A stretch of DNA of 64,000 nt from positions 186,001 to 250,000 of the forward strand of contig CANMPL010000003.1 of assembly GCA_947499715.1 (NCBI GenBank), read 5' to 3'. Below are positions 8,989 through 18,587 of the stretch, piece by piece. Within the stretch, counting starts at the first letter, position 1. Each line of letters starts with the position of its first letter. The position numbers and the translations under genes are program-made. Under the pieces are notes generated by a model, which worked only from the letters and a program-made list of their open reading frames with translations, did not search any database and was not told where the DNA came from. This DNA comes from an uncultured Paracoccaceae bacterium. GTDB lineage: Bacteria; Pseudomonadota; Alphaproteobacteria; Rhodobacterales; Rhodobacteraceae.

Positions 8989-10283
8989 CAGTCGGCAAAG
9001 GGGTCCGTCACAAGGATCGTATCGTCGCGCTCTGGTGAAGTGGATACGAGTGCGACCGGGCACTGGATCAGCTCTTCGATCCGGCGCACGTATTTGATGG
9101 CCTGCGCTGGCAAGTCCGCCCAGGACCGCGCCCCTTCAGTCGATTCCGACCAACCTGCGATTTCCTCATAAACCGGCGTGCAGCGCGCCTGCTGATCCGC
9201 CGCCGTCGGCAAATAATCAAGCGCTTCACCATCCAGCATATAGCCCGTGCAAATCTTCAAGGTCTCAAACCCGTCGAGCACATCCAGCTTGGTCAGCGAT
9301 ATCCCGTTGACGCCAGAGGTAGCACAGGTCTGCCGGACCAAGGCTGCATCAAACCAACCGCAGCGCCGCTTGCGCCCCGTCGTGGTGCCAAATTCATGGC
9401 CACGCTCGCCCAAGCGCTGGCCATCATCATCCAGCAGCTCTGTCGGGAACGGCCCTTCGCCGACGCGGGTGGTATAGGCCTTGACGATCCCCAAGACGAA
9501 ATCAATCGATCCCGGCCCGATCCCGGTGCCGGTTGCCGCCTGCCCAGCGATCACGTTAGAGGATGTCACAAACGGATAGGTGCCAAAATCAATGTCCAGC
9601 AGCGCGCCCTGCGCCCCTTCAAACAAGATCCGTTTTCCCGCTTTGCGCTTTTCATTCAACACCTTCCAGACCGGTGCCGCATAGGCAAGGATCTGTGGCG
9701 CAATCTCGCGCAGGGCCGCCAAAAGCGCATCGCGGTCAATGGCGGAAATGCCCAGACCTTTGCGCAGCGGGTCATGGTGTTGCAACGCGCGATCCACGCG
9801 CGCTTCAAGCGTTGCGGGATCCGCCAGATCAGCCACGCGGACCGAACGGCGCCCGACTTTGTCCTCGTAGGCCGGGCCGATGCCACGGCCCGTCGTCCCG
9901 ATCTTGGTGCCTTGCGATGCGGCCTCTTCACGGGCGCGATCAAGCTCTCCGTGGATTGGCAAAATCAGAGGGGTGTTTTCGGCGATCATCAGGTTTTCGG
10001 GCGAGATATCGACGCCCTGGCTGCGGATGCCGTCAATCTCTTTCAGCAGGTGCCAGGGGTCCAGCACAACGCCGTTGCCGATCACGGATAGCTTGCCGCC
10101 GCGCACCACACCCGAAGGCAGCGCGTGCAGTTTGTAGACGGCCTCGCCGATCACCAGCGTATGGCCGGCGTTATGTCCGCCTTGAAAACGCGCGATGACA
10201 TCGGCACGTTCCGACAGCCAATCCACGATCTTGCCCTTGCCCTCATCGCCCCATTGCGCGCCGACAACTACCACATTTGCCAT
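8988..10283 (-). CDS. purA: Adenylosuccinate synthetase
   Basis: Joins IMP and aspartate with GTP to give adenylosuccinate, the first committed AMP step. The 431-residue enzyme has the N-terminal [14 protein letters not shown] loop at 8-21, [10 protein letters not shown], the IMP-contacting [11 protein letters not shown], and the C-terminal [14 protein letters not shown] block. Length is standard. ATG 10283 has a GGGCAG ribosome site. The gene is followed, with a one-base overlap, by the DUF2842 gene. DUF6524 is transcribed divergently upstream. Confidence 0.98.
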   Translation of the reverse strand: MANVVVVGAQWGDEGKGKIVDWLSERADVIARFQGGHNAGHTLVIGEAVYKLHALPSGVVRGGKLSVIGNGVVLDPWHLLKEIDGIRSQGVDISPENLMIAENTPLILPIHGELDRAREEAASQGTKIGTTGRGIGPAYEDKVGRRSVRVADLADPATLEARVDRALQHHDPLRKGLGISAIDRDALLAALREIAPQILAYAAPVWKVLNEKRKAGKRILFEGAQGALLDIDFGTYPFVTSSNVIAGQAATGTGIGPGSIDFVLGIVKAYTTRVGEGPFPTELLDDDGQRLGERGHEFGTTTGRKRRCGWFDAALVRQTCATSGVNGISLTKLDVLDGFETLKICTGYMLDGEALDYLPTAADQQARCTPVYEEIAGWSESTEGARSWADLPAQAIKYVRRIEELIQCPVALVSTSPERDDTILVTDPFAD

Positions 10284-10415
10284 GTTACTGCCCTTTGATC
10301 CCCGGGAAACCCAAGCGCCTCTATAGTCGCCATGCGCGCGGGGCGAAACCGCAAAAAGCAGATGGACAGCCGCGCCTTGCCCCTGTCAAATGCCCAAAAC
10401 GACAAGAGGCACGAC

Positions 10416-10811
10416 ATGGGCTTTCTCCTTCGGTGGATCGGCGCGCTGGCGCTTTTGACGGCAAGCTACAACCCGACGCAGTGGAATTTTGCCCGTTGGG
10501 CTGCGGCAAACTGGGACGCGCAGCTGCCGTTGACGGTTCTTTTTGGACTAATGCTGCTGATTGGCTACATCATTTATCTGCGCGCCACGCTGCGGTCGAT
10601 CGGGCTGTTTGGCATGTTGCTTATTCTGGCCGTCGTCGGCACCGCGCTTTGGGTCGTCTACGACTTTGGCTGGCTCAGCCTTGAAAACCCGACCACCAAC
10701 ACCTGGATTGCGATTCTGGCGTTGTCGCTGGTGCTTGCGGTCGGTTTGTCGTGGTCGATTGTGCGTAGGCGTCTGTCTGGACAAGCGGATGTGGACGACA
10801 TTGACGAATAG
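10416..10811 (+). CDS. DUF6524 family membrane protein
   Basis: A 131-residue integral membrane protein with four hydrophobic segments (about residues 5-20, 34-50, 54-73 and 88-109) and an acidic C-terminus DVDDIDE. The ATG at 10416 follows AGAGG; longer in-frame starts would add a basic stretch with no ribosome site. The sequence resembles the DUF6524 family found in Rhodobacterales. No function is known. It precedes secG on the same strand. Confidence 0.85.
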   Translation: MGFLLRWIGALALLTASYNPTQWNFARWAAANWDAQLPLTVLFGLMLLIGYIIYLRATLRSIGLFGMLLILAVVGTALWVVYDFGWLSLENPTTNTWIAILALSLVLAVGLSWSIVRRRLSGQADVDDIDE

Positions 10812-10888
10812 CGCCCGAATTGAGGGTTGCGACATGGCGCATCGCCCATTAGATACCCAGCGTTCCCAAAAGCCCTGAAAGGCCGTCC

Positions 10889-11236
10889 ATGGAAAACGTT
10901 GTTCTTGTCGTCCACCTTATTCTGGCGCTGAGCCTGATCGGTGCTGTTCTTTTGCAGCGGTCCGAGGGCGGCGGTCTTGGCATCGGTGGCGGCGGCGGTG
11001 CTGCTGGGGCACGGCCCGCGGCAACAGCCATGGGCAAGTTCACGTGGTTTCTGGCCATCGGCTTTATCGCCACGTCGATTGCGCTGACGATTATTGCCGC
11101 GGAAAAGTCCGCAGGTGCCTCTGTCATTGACCGGCTCACGGACGCTCCGGCGTCCGCACCGGCCACGCCGGATTTGGGTGAAAACCTGTTGCCACCATCC
11201 AGCGACGACGCGCCGCTGGTACCGTCGGGCAACTAA
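10889..11236 (+). CDS. secG: Preprotein translocase subunit SecG
   Basis: SecG is the small, non-essential partner of SecYE that eases SecA cycling during protein export. The 115-residue product begins MENVVLVVHLILALSLIGAV, has the conserved QRSEGGGLG loop after the first helix, a Gly/Ala-rich linker, a second helix at about 50-68, and a polar tail. Length is typical of alphaproteobacteria. GAAAGG lies upstream of the ATG. pyrG follows after 167 bp, an arrangement common in this order. Confidence 0.94.
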   Translation: MENVVLVVHLILALSLIGAVLLQRSEGGGLGIGGGGGAAGARPAATAMGKFTWFLAIGFIATSIALTIIAAEKSAGASVIDRLTDAPASAPATPDLGENLLPPSSDDAPLVPSGN

Positions 11237-11256
11237 GCCCTTCAAAACACACAAAT

Positions 11257-11284
11257 TGTGGCCGTAGTCTGAACTTCGGCCACA
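11257..11284 (+). terminator. Hairpin between secG and pyrG
   Basis: TGTGGCCG pairs with CGGCCACA across a 12-base loop, 20 bases after secG. There is no U tract, so it may be a Rho-dependent end, an RNA-stability element or only a leader structure for pyrG. Confidence 0.4.
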
Positions 11285-11403
11285 GGATGTTGCGTTCACG
11301 GGTTGCGCAACAGGGGCGAATCCGCCTATTCTTAAATCCCGTGGAGATGCGAACCTGAGGGTGCGCAAACCAAGATTTTTTTGGCACGGGAGCCCCTACA
11401 GCG

Positions 11404-13047
11404 ATGGCGCGTTTTATCTTTATCACCGGCGGTGTTGTGTCTTCACTTGGCAAGGGGCTCGCCTCTGCGGCGCTGGGGTCATTGCTTCAGGCGCGTGGCT
11501 ATTCCGTCCGACTGCGCAAGCTTGATCCCTACCTCAACGTTGATCCCGGCACGATGTCCCCGTTTGAACACGGCGAAGTTTTCGTAACCGATGATGGCGC
11601 GGAAACGGACCTTGATTTGGGGCACTACGAACGGTTCACCGGGGTTCCTGCCTCCAAGACGGATTCGGTCTCCTCGGGGCGGATCTATTCCGACGTGCTC
11701 GAAAAGGAACGTCGCGGTGACTACCTTGGCAAAACCATTCAGGTTGTCCCCCACGTGACCAACCAGATCAAGGATTTCATCAGCATCGGCGAAGACGACG
11801 TGGATTTCATGCTGTGTGAAATCGGCGGAACAGTGGGCGACATCGAAGGCCTGCCGTTCTTTGAAGCGATCCGCCAATTCAGCCACGACAAACCGCGCGG
11901 CCAGTGCATCTTTATGCATTTGACGCTGCTGCCTTATCTGGCTGCATCTGGCGAGCTTAAGACCAAGCCGACCCAACACTCGGTCAAGGAATTGCAGTCC
12001 ATCGGGATCGCCCCCGATATCCTGGTGTGCCGGTCCGAACACCCGATCCCAGAGAAAGAGCGCGAGAAAATCGCGCTGTTCTGTAATGTCCGCAAAGAGG
12101 CCGTGGTCGCCGCCTATGACCTCAAGTCGATCTATGAGGCGCCCTTGGCCTATCATGAGCAAGGGTTGGATCAGGCGGTGCTGGACGCGTTTCAGATCAA
12201 CCCTGCGCCGCAACCAAAGCTTGAGATCTGGCACGATGTCTTTGACCGGATTCATAATCCCGAAGGCCGCGTGAAAGTCGCCATCGTTGGCAAATACACG
12301 CAGCTTGAAGACGCTTATAAGTCTATCGCAGAGGCGCTGACCCATGGCGGCATGGCCAACCGCGTCAAGGTCAAGATCGAATGGGTCGATGCCGAGCTGT
12401 TCGATAAAGAAGACGCCGCCCCCTATCTGGAAGGGTTCCACGCCATTCTGGTCCCCGGCGGCTTTGGCGAGCGTGGAACGGAAGGCAAGATCAAGGCCGC
12501 GCAATTCGCTCGCGAAAAGAACGTCCCCTACCTTGGGATTTGCCTAGGCATGCAAATGGCCGTGATCGAAGCGGCCCGCAATGTCGCCGGGATCAAGGAT
12601 GCCGGGTCAGAGGAATTTGACCACGAGGCGGGCAAGAAGCGTTTTGAACCGGTGGTCTATCACCTCAAGGAATGGGTGCAGGGCAACCATCTGGTGGCCC
12701 GCAAGGCCGACGACGACAAAGGCGGCACCATGCGTCTGGGCGCCTATGACGCGACGCTGACAGAAGGGTCGAACGTGGCCAAAGTCTATGGCAGCACAAC
12801 GATCGAAGAACGTCACCGCCACCGTTATGAAGTTGACACCAAGTATCGTGACCAGCTGGAAAAGGTGGGTCTGCTGTTTTCCGGCATGTCACCCGACGGC
12901 AAACTGCCAGAGATTGTGGAATGGAAGGACCATCCTTGGTTCATCGGTGTGCAATTCCACCCAGAGCTGAAATCAAAGCCCTTTGCACCGCACCCGCTGT
13001 TCGAAGGGTTCGTCAAGGCAGCGGTCGAAAACTCGCGGCTGGTCTAA
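11404..13047 (+). CDS. pyrG: CTP synthase
   Basis: Makes CTP from UTP, ATP and glutamine. The 547-residue protein has the N-terminal synthetase domain ([17 protein letters not shown] near residue 6, and [19 protein letters not shown]) and a C-terminal class I glutamine amidotransferase with nucleophile Cys380 in GICLGMQ and the His/Glu pair in VQFHPEL near the end. Length is standard. It ends three bases before the convergent MipA gene stop, with no room for a separate terminator. Confidence 0.98.
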   Translation: MARFIFITGGVVSSLGKGLASAALGSLLQARGYSVRLRKLDPYLNVDPGTMSPFEHGEVFVTDDGAETDLDLGHYERFTGVPASKTDSVSSGRIYSDVLEKERRGDYLGKTIQVVPHVTNQIKDFISIGEDDVDFMLCEIGGTVGDIEGLPFFEAIRQFSHDKPRGQCIFMHLTLLPYLAASGELKTKPTQHSVKELQSIGIAPDILVCRSEHPIPEKEREKIALFCNVRKEAVVAAYDLKSIYEAPLAYHEQGLDQAVLDAFQINPAPQPKLEIWHDVFDRIHNPEGRVKVAIVGKYTQLEDAYKSIAEALTHGGMANRVKVKIEWVDAELFDKEDAAPYLEGFHAILVPGGFGERGTEGKIKAAQFAREKNVPYLGICLGMQMAVIEAARNVAGIKDAGSEEFDHEAGKKRFEPVVYHLKEWVQGNHLVARKADDDKGGTMRLGAYDATLTEGSNVAKVYGSTTIEERHRHRYEVDTKYRDQLEKVGLLFSGMSPDGKLPEIVEWKDHPWFIGVQFHPELKSKPFAPHPLFEGFVKAAVENSRLV

Positions 13048-13050
13048 GGC

Positions 13051-13803
13051 TTAGAACGAAAAGCTGATATCGCGCGTCAGCACTAGGCTGATGCTGGTCT
13101 GATCTGTGTTCTCCGTCAGCGGGCTGCGGGCGGCATCATTCAGTAGCTCATCATAACGCGCCTTGGCCGTCACGCCCCATGCACCGCCAAATTCGTAGCT
13201 GGCGCTCAGTTCCAGACCGCGCGACACCACGCCACTGCCCGCCGAAAAGCCGGTGTTGGGCAGGAACGCAGGCTGTGTGTCAAAATAGGTCCCGACGTAG
13301 GTGTCGTCACCGGCCAACAGGCGCGGTCCAAACTTCAATGTCAGCGCATCGCTTGGCTGCATGATGTAATCGCCACCCAATTCGGCCACCAGCCCTTCGT
13401 GGCCGCCAAAGCCACGACGCACGACCGCAAAAGCTTCAACATCGCGCGATGTATAGCCAAGCCCGCCGCCCAATTCGACGGCCGCATCGACGGCCTCGTA
13501 ACTGAATGCCGGATCAACGGCGAGACCCGGTTCCGCCAGCCGATCAACCAGCGATTCACGCGCGCCGATATAGCGGAAAGAGCCGGTCAGGCCGAACCCA
13601 TCGCTATCGTCACATCCAAAGCAGCGTCCGTTGATCGTCAGATCACCAAAGGAAAAGCTGCCCGTCACCCCGGTCGTCGACTCATCAGACCCGAAATAGA
13701 GCGGCGCAGATTGTGCGCCCAGCCCGGCATTAAAGTTCAATTCGACCGTCTGCGCAGAAGCAGCGGACGCGGTAGCGATGAAGGCAATGGCGAGGACGCG
13801 CAT
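13051..13803 (-). CDS. MipA/OmpV family outer-membrane beta-barrel protein
   Basis: The 250-residue precursor has a signal peptide cleaved after about residue 17 (ASAASA then QTVEL). The mature part alternates polar and hydrophobic residues as in an outer-membrane barrel and ends in Phe (DISFSF), the usual BAM recognition residue. GLGYTSRDVEAFAVVRRGFGGHE and the closing strands resemble the MipA/OmpV family, linked to murein-synthesis scaffolding in E. coli but of unclear role elsewhere. An unusual CFGCDD pair of cysteines lies near residue 63. AGGAG precedes the ATG. Convergent with pyrG. Confidence 0.82.
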   Translation of the reverse strand: MRVLAIAFIATASAASAQTVELNFNAGLGAQSAPLYFGSDESTTGVTGSFSFGDLTINGRCFGCDDSDGFGLTGSFRYIGARESLVDRLAEPGLAVDPAFSYEAVDAAVELGGGLGYTSRDVEAFAVVRRGFGGHEGLVAELGGDYIMQPSDALTLKFGPRLLAGDDTYVGTYFDTQPAFLPNTGFSAGSGVVSRGLELSASYEFGGAWGVTAKARYDELLNDAARSPLTENTDQTSISLVLTRDISFSF

Positions 13804-13893
13804 GGGGAAGCTCCTGATATTGGCTCTAAGCTAGCGGTTTGTACCGCGACGACAAGGGTTGGCTGCGCCCCACTTTCCCCCTAAAGCAAGAAG

Positions 13894-14673
13894 ATGCTGT
13901 CTTACCAACACCTTTATCACGCAGGCAATCTGGCAGACGTGCACAAACACGCGCTTTTGGCGTGGATGCTGGCCTATCTGACCCGTAAGGACAAACCGCT
14001 TAGCTATCTGGAAACCCATGCCGGGCGGGCGATCTATGATCTGGCAGCGGACGAGGCGATCAAGACCGGTGAGGCCGCGCAAGGCATTGAAAAGGTTGAA
14101 AGTTGGTTCGATGCAGACCACCCCTATGCACAGGCATTGGCCAAGGTGCGCGCGGACCACGGGCCGCGGGCCTATCCGGGATCTCCGATGCTGGCGGCAG
14201 AGCTTTTGCGCTTTGAAGACAACCTGACGTTGGCGGAACTGCACCCACAAGAATGTGATGCACTGCGCGCTGCAATGGCCCCCTATCCCGCCACGGTCGT
14301 GCAGCGTGACGGCTTTGCCGAAGCGATCAGCCGGACACCGCCCGATCCGCGCCGGGGCCTGCTGCTGTGCGATCCCTCGTTCGAGGTGAAAACAGACTAT
14401 CACACCATCCCTGACTTCTTTGCCAAGCTGCACAAGCGCTGGAACGTCGGGATCTTGGTGCTGTGGTATCCGATCCTGACCAGCGGGGCGCACCGCCCTA
14501 TGGTGCGGGACCTGCACACCCTGCTGCCTGACGGCATCGCCCACGAGGTTCGCTTTCCCCCCGCCCGGCCCGGTCACGGCATGACCGGATCGGGCTTGTT
14601 TGTGGTGAACGCTCCTTATGGTTTTGCGCAAGAGGCCGAACGGCTCGGTGAAAAATTTGCGCAACTGTCTTAG
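13894..14673 (+). CDS. rlmJ: 23S rRNA (adenine2030-N6)-methyltransferase RlmJ
   Basis: RlmJ methylates A2030 of 23S rRNA. The 259-residue protein starts MLSYQHLYHAGNLADVHKH, the hallmark of the family, followed by the SAM-binding YLETHAGRAIYDL block. The later LLLCDPSFEVKTDY carries the catalytic DPP/DPS-type motif, here DPSF, within the expected position. Length is normal for alphaproteobacteria. It lies alone in front of a small secreted protein, 23 bases downstream. Confidence 0.93.
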   Translation: MLSYQHLYHAGNLADVHKHALLAWMLAYLTRKDKPLSYLETHAGRAIYDLAADEAIKTGEAAQGIEKVESWFDADHPYAQALAKVRADHGPRAYPGSPMLAAELLRFEDNLTLAELHPQECDALRAAMAPYPATVVQRDGFAEAISRTPPDPRRGLLLCDPSFEVKTDYHTIPDFFAKLHKRWNVGILVLWYPILTSGAHRPMVRDLHTLLPDGIAHEVRFPPARPGHGMTGSGLFVVNAPYGFAQEAERLGEKFAQLS

Positions 14674-14696
14674 CGAAATCATGCTATGCTGCCCCG

Positions 14697-15338
14697 ATGT
14701 GGCGCTTGATCCTTTTGCTTTTGCCCCTTCCCGCATGGGCCTGTGACCGACCCATCTGCCTGATCCCGGCAGAGGATCAGTTTTTTGCACGCGAAATTAC
14801 CTTTGATGACCAACCCAGCGGCTTTGGCGCGGGCCGCATGGTGACCGGCGTGATGGAACTCGACGGGGTCCGCATCGGCGAACGCTTTGCGGGCCAGCTT
14901 TTGCGCAATGACGGCGGCTTTGACCGCGTTGAAGGCACAGCACTTTCCCCGCTTCAGGTCATTCCGGGGGCAGATGCGCAGAACATGACTGTGATCCGGC
15001 TTGCCGATACCGCTGTTCTGTCCGGGGATGGTCCTGCCGGGTATCCCAAGCGCGAAGCAACCGGTGAAGGCGCGCTTTCGGTGTTGTTTGACCGCGATCA
15101 GGTGGCCGTGCGCTTTGATCTGCGTGGTGGTGAAGGCGGTGCCGCGACCGTCCAATTCCTGCGCCGCGATGGCAGTGTGATTGATACAGCCCAACTCGAA
15201 CCCCTGTCAGAGGCGGTCTATGCCTTCACCCGCCAAAACGGCGCGCGCGATATCGCAGGACTGGTGCTGACCAACGCAGACCCGGACGGGATCGCGCTTG
15301 ATACCTTGCTTTTTGATGGGGTGGATCAACTCAGTTGA
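14697..15338 (+). CDS. Secreted hypothetical protein
   Basis: A 213-residue protein with a short signal peptide, MWRLILLLLPLPAWA, then a mature part starting CDRPICLIP with two closely spaced cysteines that probably form a disulfide. The rest looks beta-rich (FDDQPSGFGAGRM, VAVRFDLRGGEGG), reminiscent of a jelly-roll or lectin-like wall domain, which is only an impression. No family was recognised. It lies between rlmJ and the TerB gene on the same strand. Confidence 0.75.
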   Translation: MWRLILLLLPLPAWACDRPICLIPAEDQFFAREITFDDQPSGFGAGRMVTGVMELDGVRIGERFAGQLLRNDGGFDRVEGTALSPLQVIPGADAQNMTVIRLADTAVLSGDGPAGYPKREATGEGALSVLFDRDQVAVRFDLRGGEGGAATVQFLRRDGSVIDTAQLEPLSEAVYAFTRQNGARDIAGLVLTNADPDGIALDTLLFDGVDQLS

Positions 15339-15385
15339 TGCATCCGGGGCTGGATCAACGCGGTTGAGCGCACTATATCGCCCTC

Positions 15386-15820
15386 ATGTTTGGTGATTTC
15401 CTGAAGCGGCTGACCGCCCCGACCCCCGCGCCGATGCAAGATGACGACGCGCGCCTCGCCCTTGGTGCCCTGCTGGTGCGGCTGGCCCGCGCTGACGGCC
15501 ATTTTGACGCCGATGAAAAGGCCCGCATCAAAGCGATTCTGGAACAGCGCTATGGATTGGCTGACGCCACCGACCTGATGGCCGACTGCGAAACACTCGA
15601 GGCCGAAGCCCCGGACACCGTCCGCTTTACCCGCGCCATCAAGGACGCGGTCGCCTATGAGGACCGCCTTGGCGTGATCGAGGCGATGTGGCAGGTCGTG
15701 CTGGCCGATGGCGTGCGTGACGCGCACGAAACCAGCCTGATGCGCATGGTCGCCCCCATGCTGGGCGTGGAAGACCAAGACAGCAACGCCGCCCGCCGCC
15801 GGATCGAAGCCAACAGATGA
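15386..15820 (+). CDS. TerB-family protein (tellurite-resistance/DUF533-like)
   Basis: The 144-residue protein has the helical TerB pattern: an ALLVRLARADGHFDADEKARI block at about 30-50 with an acidic loop, repeated in VLADGVRDAHETSLMRMVA at about 109-127. TerB domains bind metal or organise stress-response complexes near membranes; the tellurite label is historical. Its last four bases overlap the next start (ATGA), so it is translationally coupled to the PhnD-like protein. Confidence 0.85.
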   Translation: MFGDFLKRLTAPTPAPMQDDDARLALGALLVRLARADGHFDADEKARIKAILEQRYGLADATDLMADCETLEAEAPDTVRFTRAIKDAVAYEDRLGVIEAMWQVVLADGVRDAHETSLMRMVAPMLGVEDQDSNAARRRIEANR

Positions 15821-16569
15821 TTGCCAGCCTGCCGATGTATGACCGCCCGGCCAATGCCGCGGCGCATGATCGCCTTTGGGCTGGTATCCGGGACGCACTG
15901 CGAAACGCCGGAATTGGCGCACCCGACGCCCTGAACCGCGAAGTGCTTTATCGCGAAAGCTGGGGCCGGGATGATCTTGTGCTCGGCCAGATCTGTGTGT
16001 TGCCGTGGAAGTTGCGGTTCGAGGGACATCTGACGCTCATCGGGGCCAGCGACTATGGCGTGACCGACTGCCCACCGGGTTTTTTCAACGCGGTGATGCT
16101 CGCGCGCGCCGATGATCCGCGCGATGCGACAGCATTGGTCAAAGGGTGCTTTGCCGCCAACGCGCGCCACTCGCAATCGGGCTATGGCGCTGCGATGAAT
16201 TTCGCCAATCGCACCGGCCTGAAGCTTCCTGATCCGATCATCACCGGCGCGCACGACAAAAGCGTCCAAATGGTCGCGGATGGCACAGCGGACTTCTGCT
16301 TTGTCGACGCCCACACGTTTTGGATGCAGCAAAACGACCTGCCAGCGGCGCGGTCCTGCCGCATTGTGCATCGGACCCGCCCCGTGCCGGGCCAAAGCTT
16401 TGTCACCCAAGCAGGTCGTGACCCTGCGCCCTACTTTGCGGCCATCACCACGGCAATCGACGGGCTGTCCGCAACCGACCGCGACAGACTTGGCCTGCGC
16501 GGCATCGTCAAACTGCCCGACACCGCATATGACATCACGATTGCGCCGGGCGTTGCATTTCCCGGCTAG
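15817..16569 (+). CDS. PhnD-like substrate-binding protein without signal peptide
   Basis: The 250-residue protein resembles periplasmic binding proteins of the phosphonate/phosphite PhnD type: YRESWGRDDLVLGQICVLPW, LTLIGASDYG, DGTADFCFVDAHTFWM and FVTQAG. It starts MIASLPMYDRPANAAAHDRL with no signal sequence, and the start is fixed by the ATGA overlap with the TerB gene. The product is therefore probably cytoplasmic, acting as a small-molecule sensor rather than a transporter component, which is inference. An amino-acid ABC ATPase gene follows 36 bases later but belongs to a different uptake family. Confidence 0.78.
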   Translation: MIASLPMYDRPANAAAHDRLWAGIRDALRNAGIGAPDALNREVLYRESWGRDDLVLGQICVLPWKLRFEGHLTLIGASDYGVTDCPPGFFNAVMLARADDPRDATALVKGCFAANARHSQSGYGAAMNFANRTGLKLPDPIITGAHDKSVQMVADGTADFCFVDAHTFWMQQNDLPAARSCRIVHRTRPVPGQSFVTQAGRDPAPYFAAITTAIDGLSATDRDRLGLRGIVKLPDTAYDITIAPGVAFPG

Positions 16570-16605
16570 TTGCGCCCTACTCCGCTGAACCACAAAGGGA
16601 ACGGC

Positions 16606-17376
16606 ATGAACCAGCCTGTCATCGAAATTCGCGACCTGCACAAAGCCTATGGCGCGCTCGAAGTGCTCAAGGGCGTCAATATCACGGCGCCGCAAGGCCA
16701 TGTTGTCTCTCTCATCGGGTCCTCTGGGTCGGGCAAGTCAACGCTGTTGCGCTGCGCCAACCTGTTGGAAGACAGCCAGCAAGGCGATGTGGTGTTCTGC
16801 GGCGAACCGGTGATCTGGAAAGGTGAAGGCCTGAACCGCAAGCCCGCCGACAAGGCGCAGATGATCCGCATCCGCACCAACCTGTCGATGGTGTTTCAGC
16901 AATTCAACCTTTGGTCCCATATGACGATCCTGCAAAACGTGATGGAGGCACCGGTGACGGTGCTTGGTCGCGACAAGGCAGAGGTCGAGGAAAAGGCCCG
17001 CGGCTACCTGGCCAAGGTCGGGATCGGCGACAAATGCGACGTCTACCCTGCGCAACTCTCCGGTGGGCAGCAGCAGCGGGCGGCGATTGCCCGCGCGCTT
17101 TGCATGGAACCCAAGGCGCTGTTGTTTGATGAACCGACCAGCGCGCTTGACCCTGAGTTGGAACAAGAGGTGGTCAAGGTCATCAAGGCGCTGGCCGAGG
17201 AAGGCCGCACCATGCTGATCGTGACCCATGACATGCGCATGGCCCATGATGTCAGCGATCACGTGGTGTTCCTGCACCAAGGCAAGATCGAAGAAGAAGG
17301 CGCGCCTGCAGAGCTGTTTGGCAATCCCAAAACCGACCGCCTGCGTGGGTTCCTGTCGGCCACTGTGCCTGCCTGA
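16606..17376 (+). CDS. Polar amino-acid/opine-type ABC transporter ATP-binding protein
   Basis: The 257-residue ATPase energises an uptake transporter of the HisP/GlnQ/OccP group. Visible motifs are Walker A GSSGSGKST at 38-46, the Q-loop FQQFN, signature LSGGQQQR at 150-157, Walker B LLFDEP at 171-176 and the H-loop VTHD. The start with AAAGGGA upstream was chosen over an unsupported longer frame. Its binding protein and permeases lie at 18588-21057, separated by an RNA methyltransferase gene starting one base after this stop. With the enzymes downstream, a polyamine or related amine substrate is likely. Confidence 0.95.
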   Translation: MNQPVIEIRDLHKAYGALEVLKGVNITAPQGHVVSLIGSSGSGKSTLLRCANLLEDSQQGDVVFCGEPVIWKGEGLNRKPADKAQMIRIRTNLSMVFQQFNLWSHMTILQNVMEAPVTVLGRDKAEVEEKARGYLAKVGIGDKCDVYPAQLSGGQQQRAAIARALCMEPKALLFDEPTSALDPELEQEVVKVIKALAEEGRTMLIVTHDMRMAHDVSDHVVFLHQGKIEEEGAPAELFGNPKTDRLRGFLSATVPA

Positions 17377-17377
17377 G

Positions 17378-18478
17378 ATGGACACTTTTGAGGTCTTTCT
17401 GACCGGCACGCCGGGGCTTGATGATGCGCTTTTGGCAGAGGCGTTGGAGCTTGGCTTTGATGCCGGCACCGTGCCCGGTGGCGTCGCCTTTCAGGGCGGC
17501 TGGCCGGATGTCTGGCGCGCGAACCTGCAATGTCGGGGGGCGACGCGCGTGCTGGCACGGATCGGCAGCTTTATGGCGTTCCACCTCGCGCAGCTTGATA
17601 AGCGTGCAACCAAATTTGATTGGGGCGCTGTGCTGCGCAGCGACGTGCCCGTGCGGGTCGAGGTCAGCAGCCGCAAGTCCAAGATCTATCATGCAGGTGC
17701 CGCCAGCCAGCGCATCGAAAAAGCGTTGAAAGACAACGGCTTTCGCGTCGAAGCTGATGCGCCGATCCAAATCAAGGTGCGCATTGATGACAACCGCGTC
17801 ACCCTATCGGTCGATACCAGCGGCGAAAGCCTGCACAAGCGCGGCCACAAGGTCGCCGTCAGCAAAGCCCCGATGCGCGAAACGCTCGCCGCCCTGATGC
17901 TGCGGCGTTGCGGCTATGACGGGCAAGAACCTGTCTTGGACCCGATGTGCGGGTCCGGGACGTTTCTGATCGAAGCTGCAGAAATGGCGCGTGGCCTTTG
18001 GCCCGGTCGCAGCCGCGACTTTGCCTTCATGCAACTGGCCAGCTTTGATGCGTCCGCCTTTGACACCCTGCGCGGATCCATGGCGCCTTTGACGGTTGCA
18101 CTTACCTTCACCGGCTCTGACCGCGATCAGGGTGCCGTGCGCATGGCCGTCCAGAATGCCCAAAGGGCGGGTGTGGATGATCTGACCCAGTTTGATTGCC
18201 ACCCGTTCAGCGATGTGCAGCGGCCTGCCGTGGATGCTGGGCTGGTGATGATTAATCCGCCCTATGGCGGGCGGATCGGCCAGAAACATATGCTTTATGG
18301 GCTCTATGCGGCCCTTGGCACCGTGCTGAAGGATCGCTTTTCAGGCTGGCGGGTCGGGGTTGTCACAAGCGAACCGGGTTTGGCCAAGGCTATGGGCCTG
18401 CCGTTTGGCGATACCGGACCCGTCATCGCCCACGGTGGATTGAAAGTGCGGCTTTATCAAACCCCGCCGCTGCCGTAA
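17378..18478 (+). CDS. THUMP-domain class I RNA methyltransferase (RlmL/Trm-like)
   Basis: The 366-residue protein has an N-terminal THUMP-type RNA-binding region (EVFLTGTPGLDDALLAEA, VEVSSRKSKIYH) and a C-terminal Rossmann methyltransferase with DPMCGSGTF at 188-196 and catalytic NPPY at 293-296, the signature of N-methylation of a base amino group as in RlmL and Trm14. RNA target unknown. ATG 17378 starts one base after the ABC ATPase stop; a longer upstream frame inside that gene is a shadow. It interrupts an ABC transporter gene set, an unexplained but clear co-directional arrangement. Confidence 0.9.
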   Translation: MDTFEVFLTGTPGLDDALLAEALELGFDAGTVPGGVAFQGGWPDVWRANLQCRGATRVLARIGSFMAFHLAQLDKRATKFDWGAVLRSDVPVRVEVSSRKSKIYHAGAASQRIEKALKDNGFRVEADAPIQIKVRIDDNRVTLSVDTSGESLHKRGHKVAVSKAPMRETLAALMLRRCGYDGQEPVLDPMCGSGTFLIEAAEMARGLWPGRSRDFAFMQLASFDASAFDTLRGSMAPLTVALTFTGSDRDQGAVRMAVQNAQRAGVDDLTQFDCHPFSDVQRPAVDAGLVMINPPYGGRIGQKHMLYGLYAALGTVLKDRFSGWRVGVVTSEPGLAKAMGLPFGDTGPVIAHGGLKVRLYQTPPLP

Positions 18479-18587
18479 CGTCAGACCCCGATCCACAACA
18501 TCTAGCCCCTTGTAAAACAGGTGGAATCGCACGAACCTGCGCCATCGACACGCGGGATCAATCACCGCGACAAACGGGAGAATCATC

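Noticed and set aside
11479-12504. A 341-codon frame opposite pyrG, and similar ones opposite the first PuuA-like gene (21703-22542) and rlmJ (13831-14790)
   Set aside because: No homology features were seen, and the sense genes are secure.
17228-17377. N-terminal extension of the THUMP methyltransferase into the ABC ATPase gene
   Set aside because: The extension is a frame-shifted copy of the ATPase end; the ATG at 17378 restores the conserved start.
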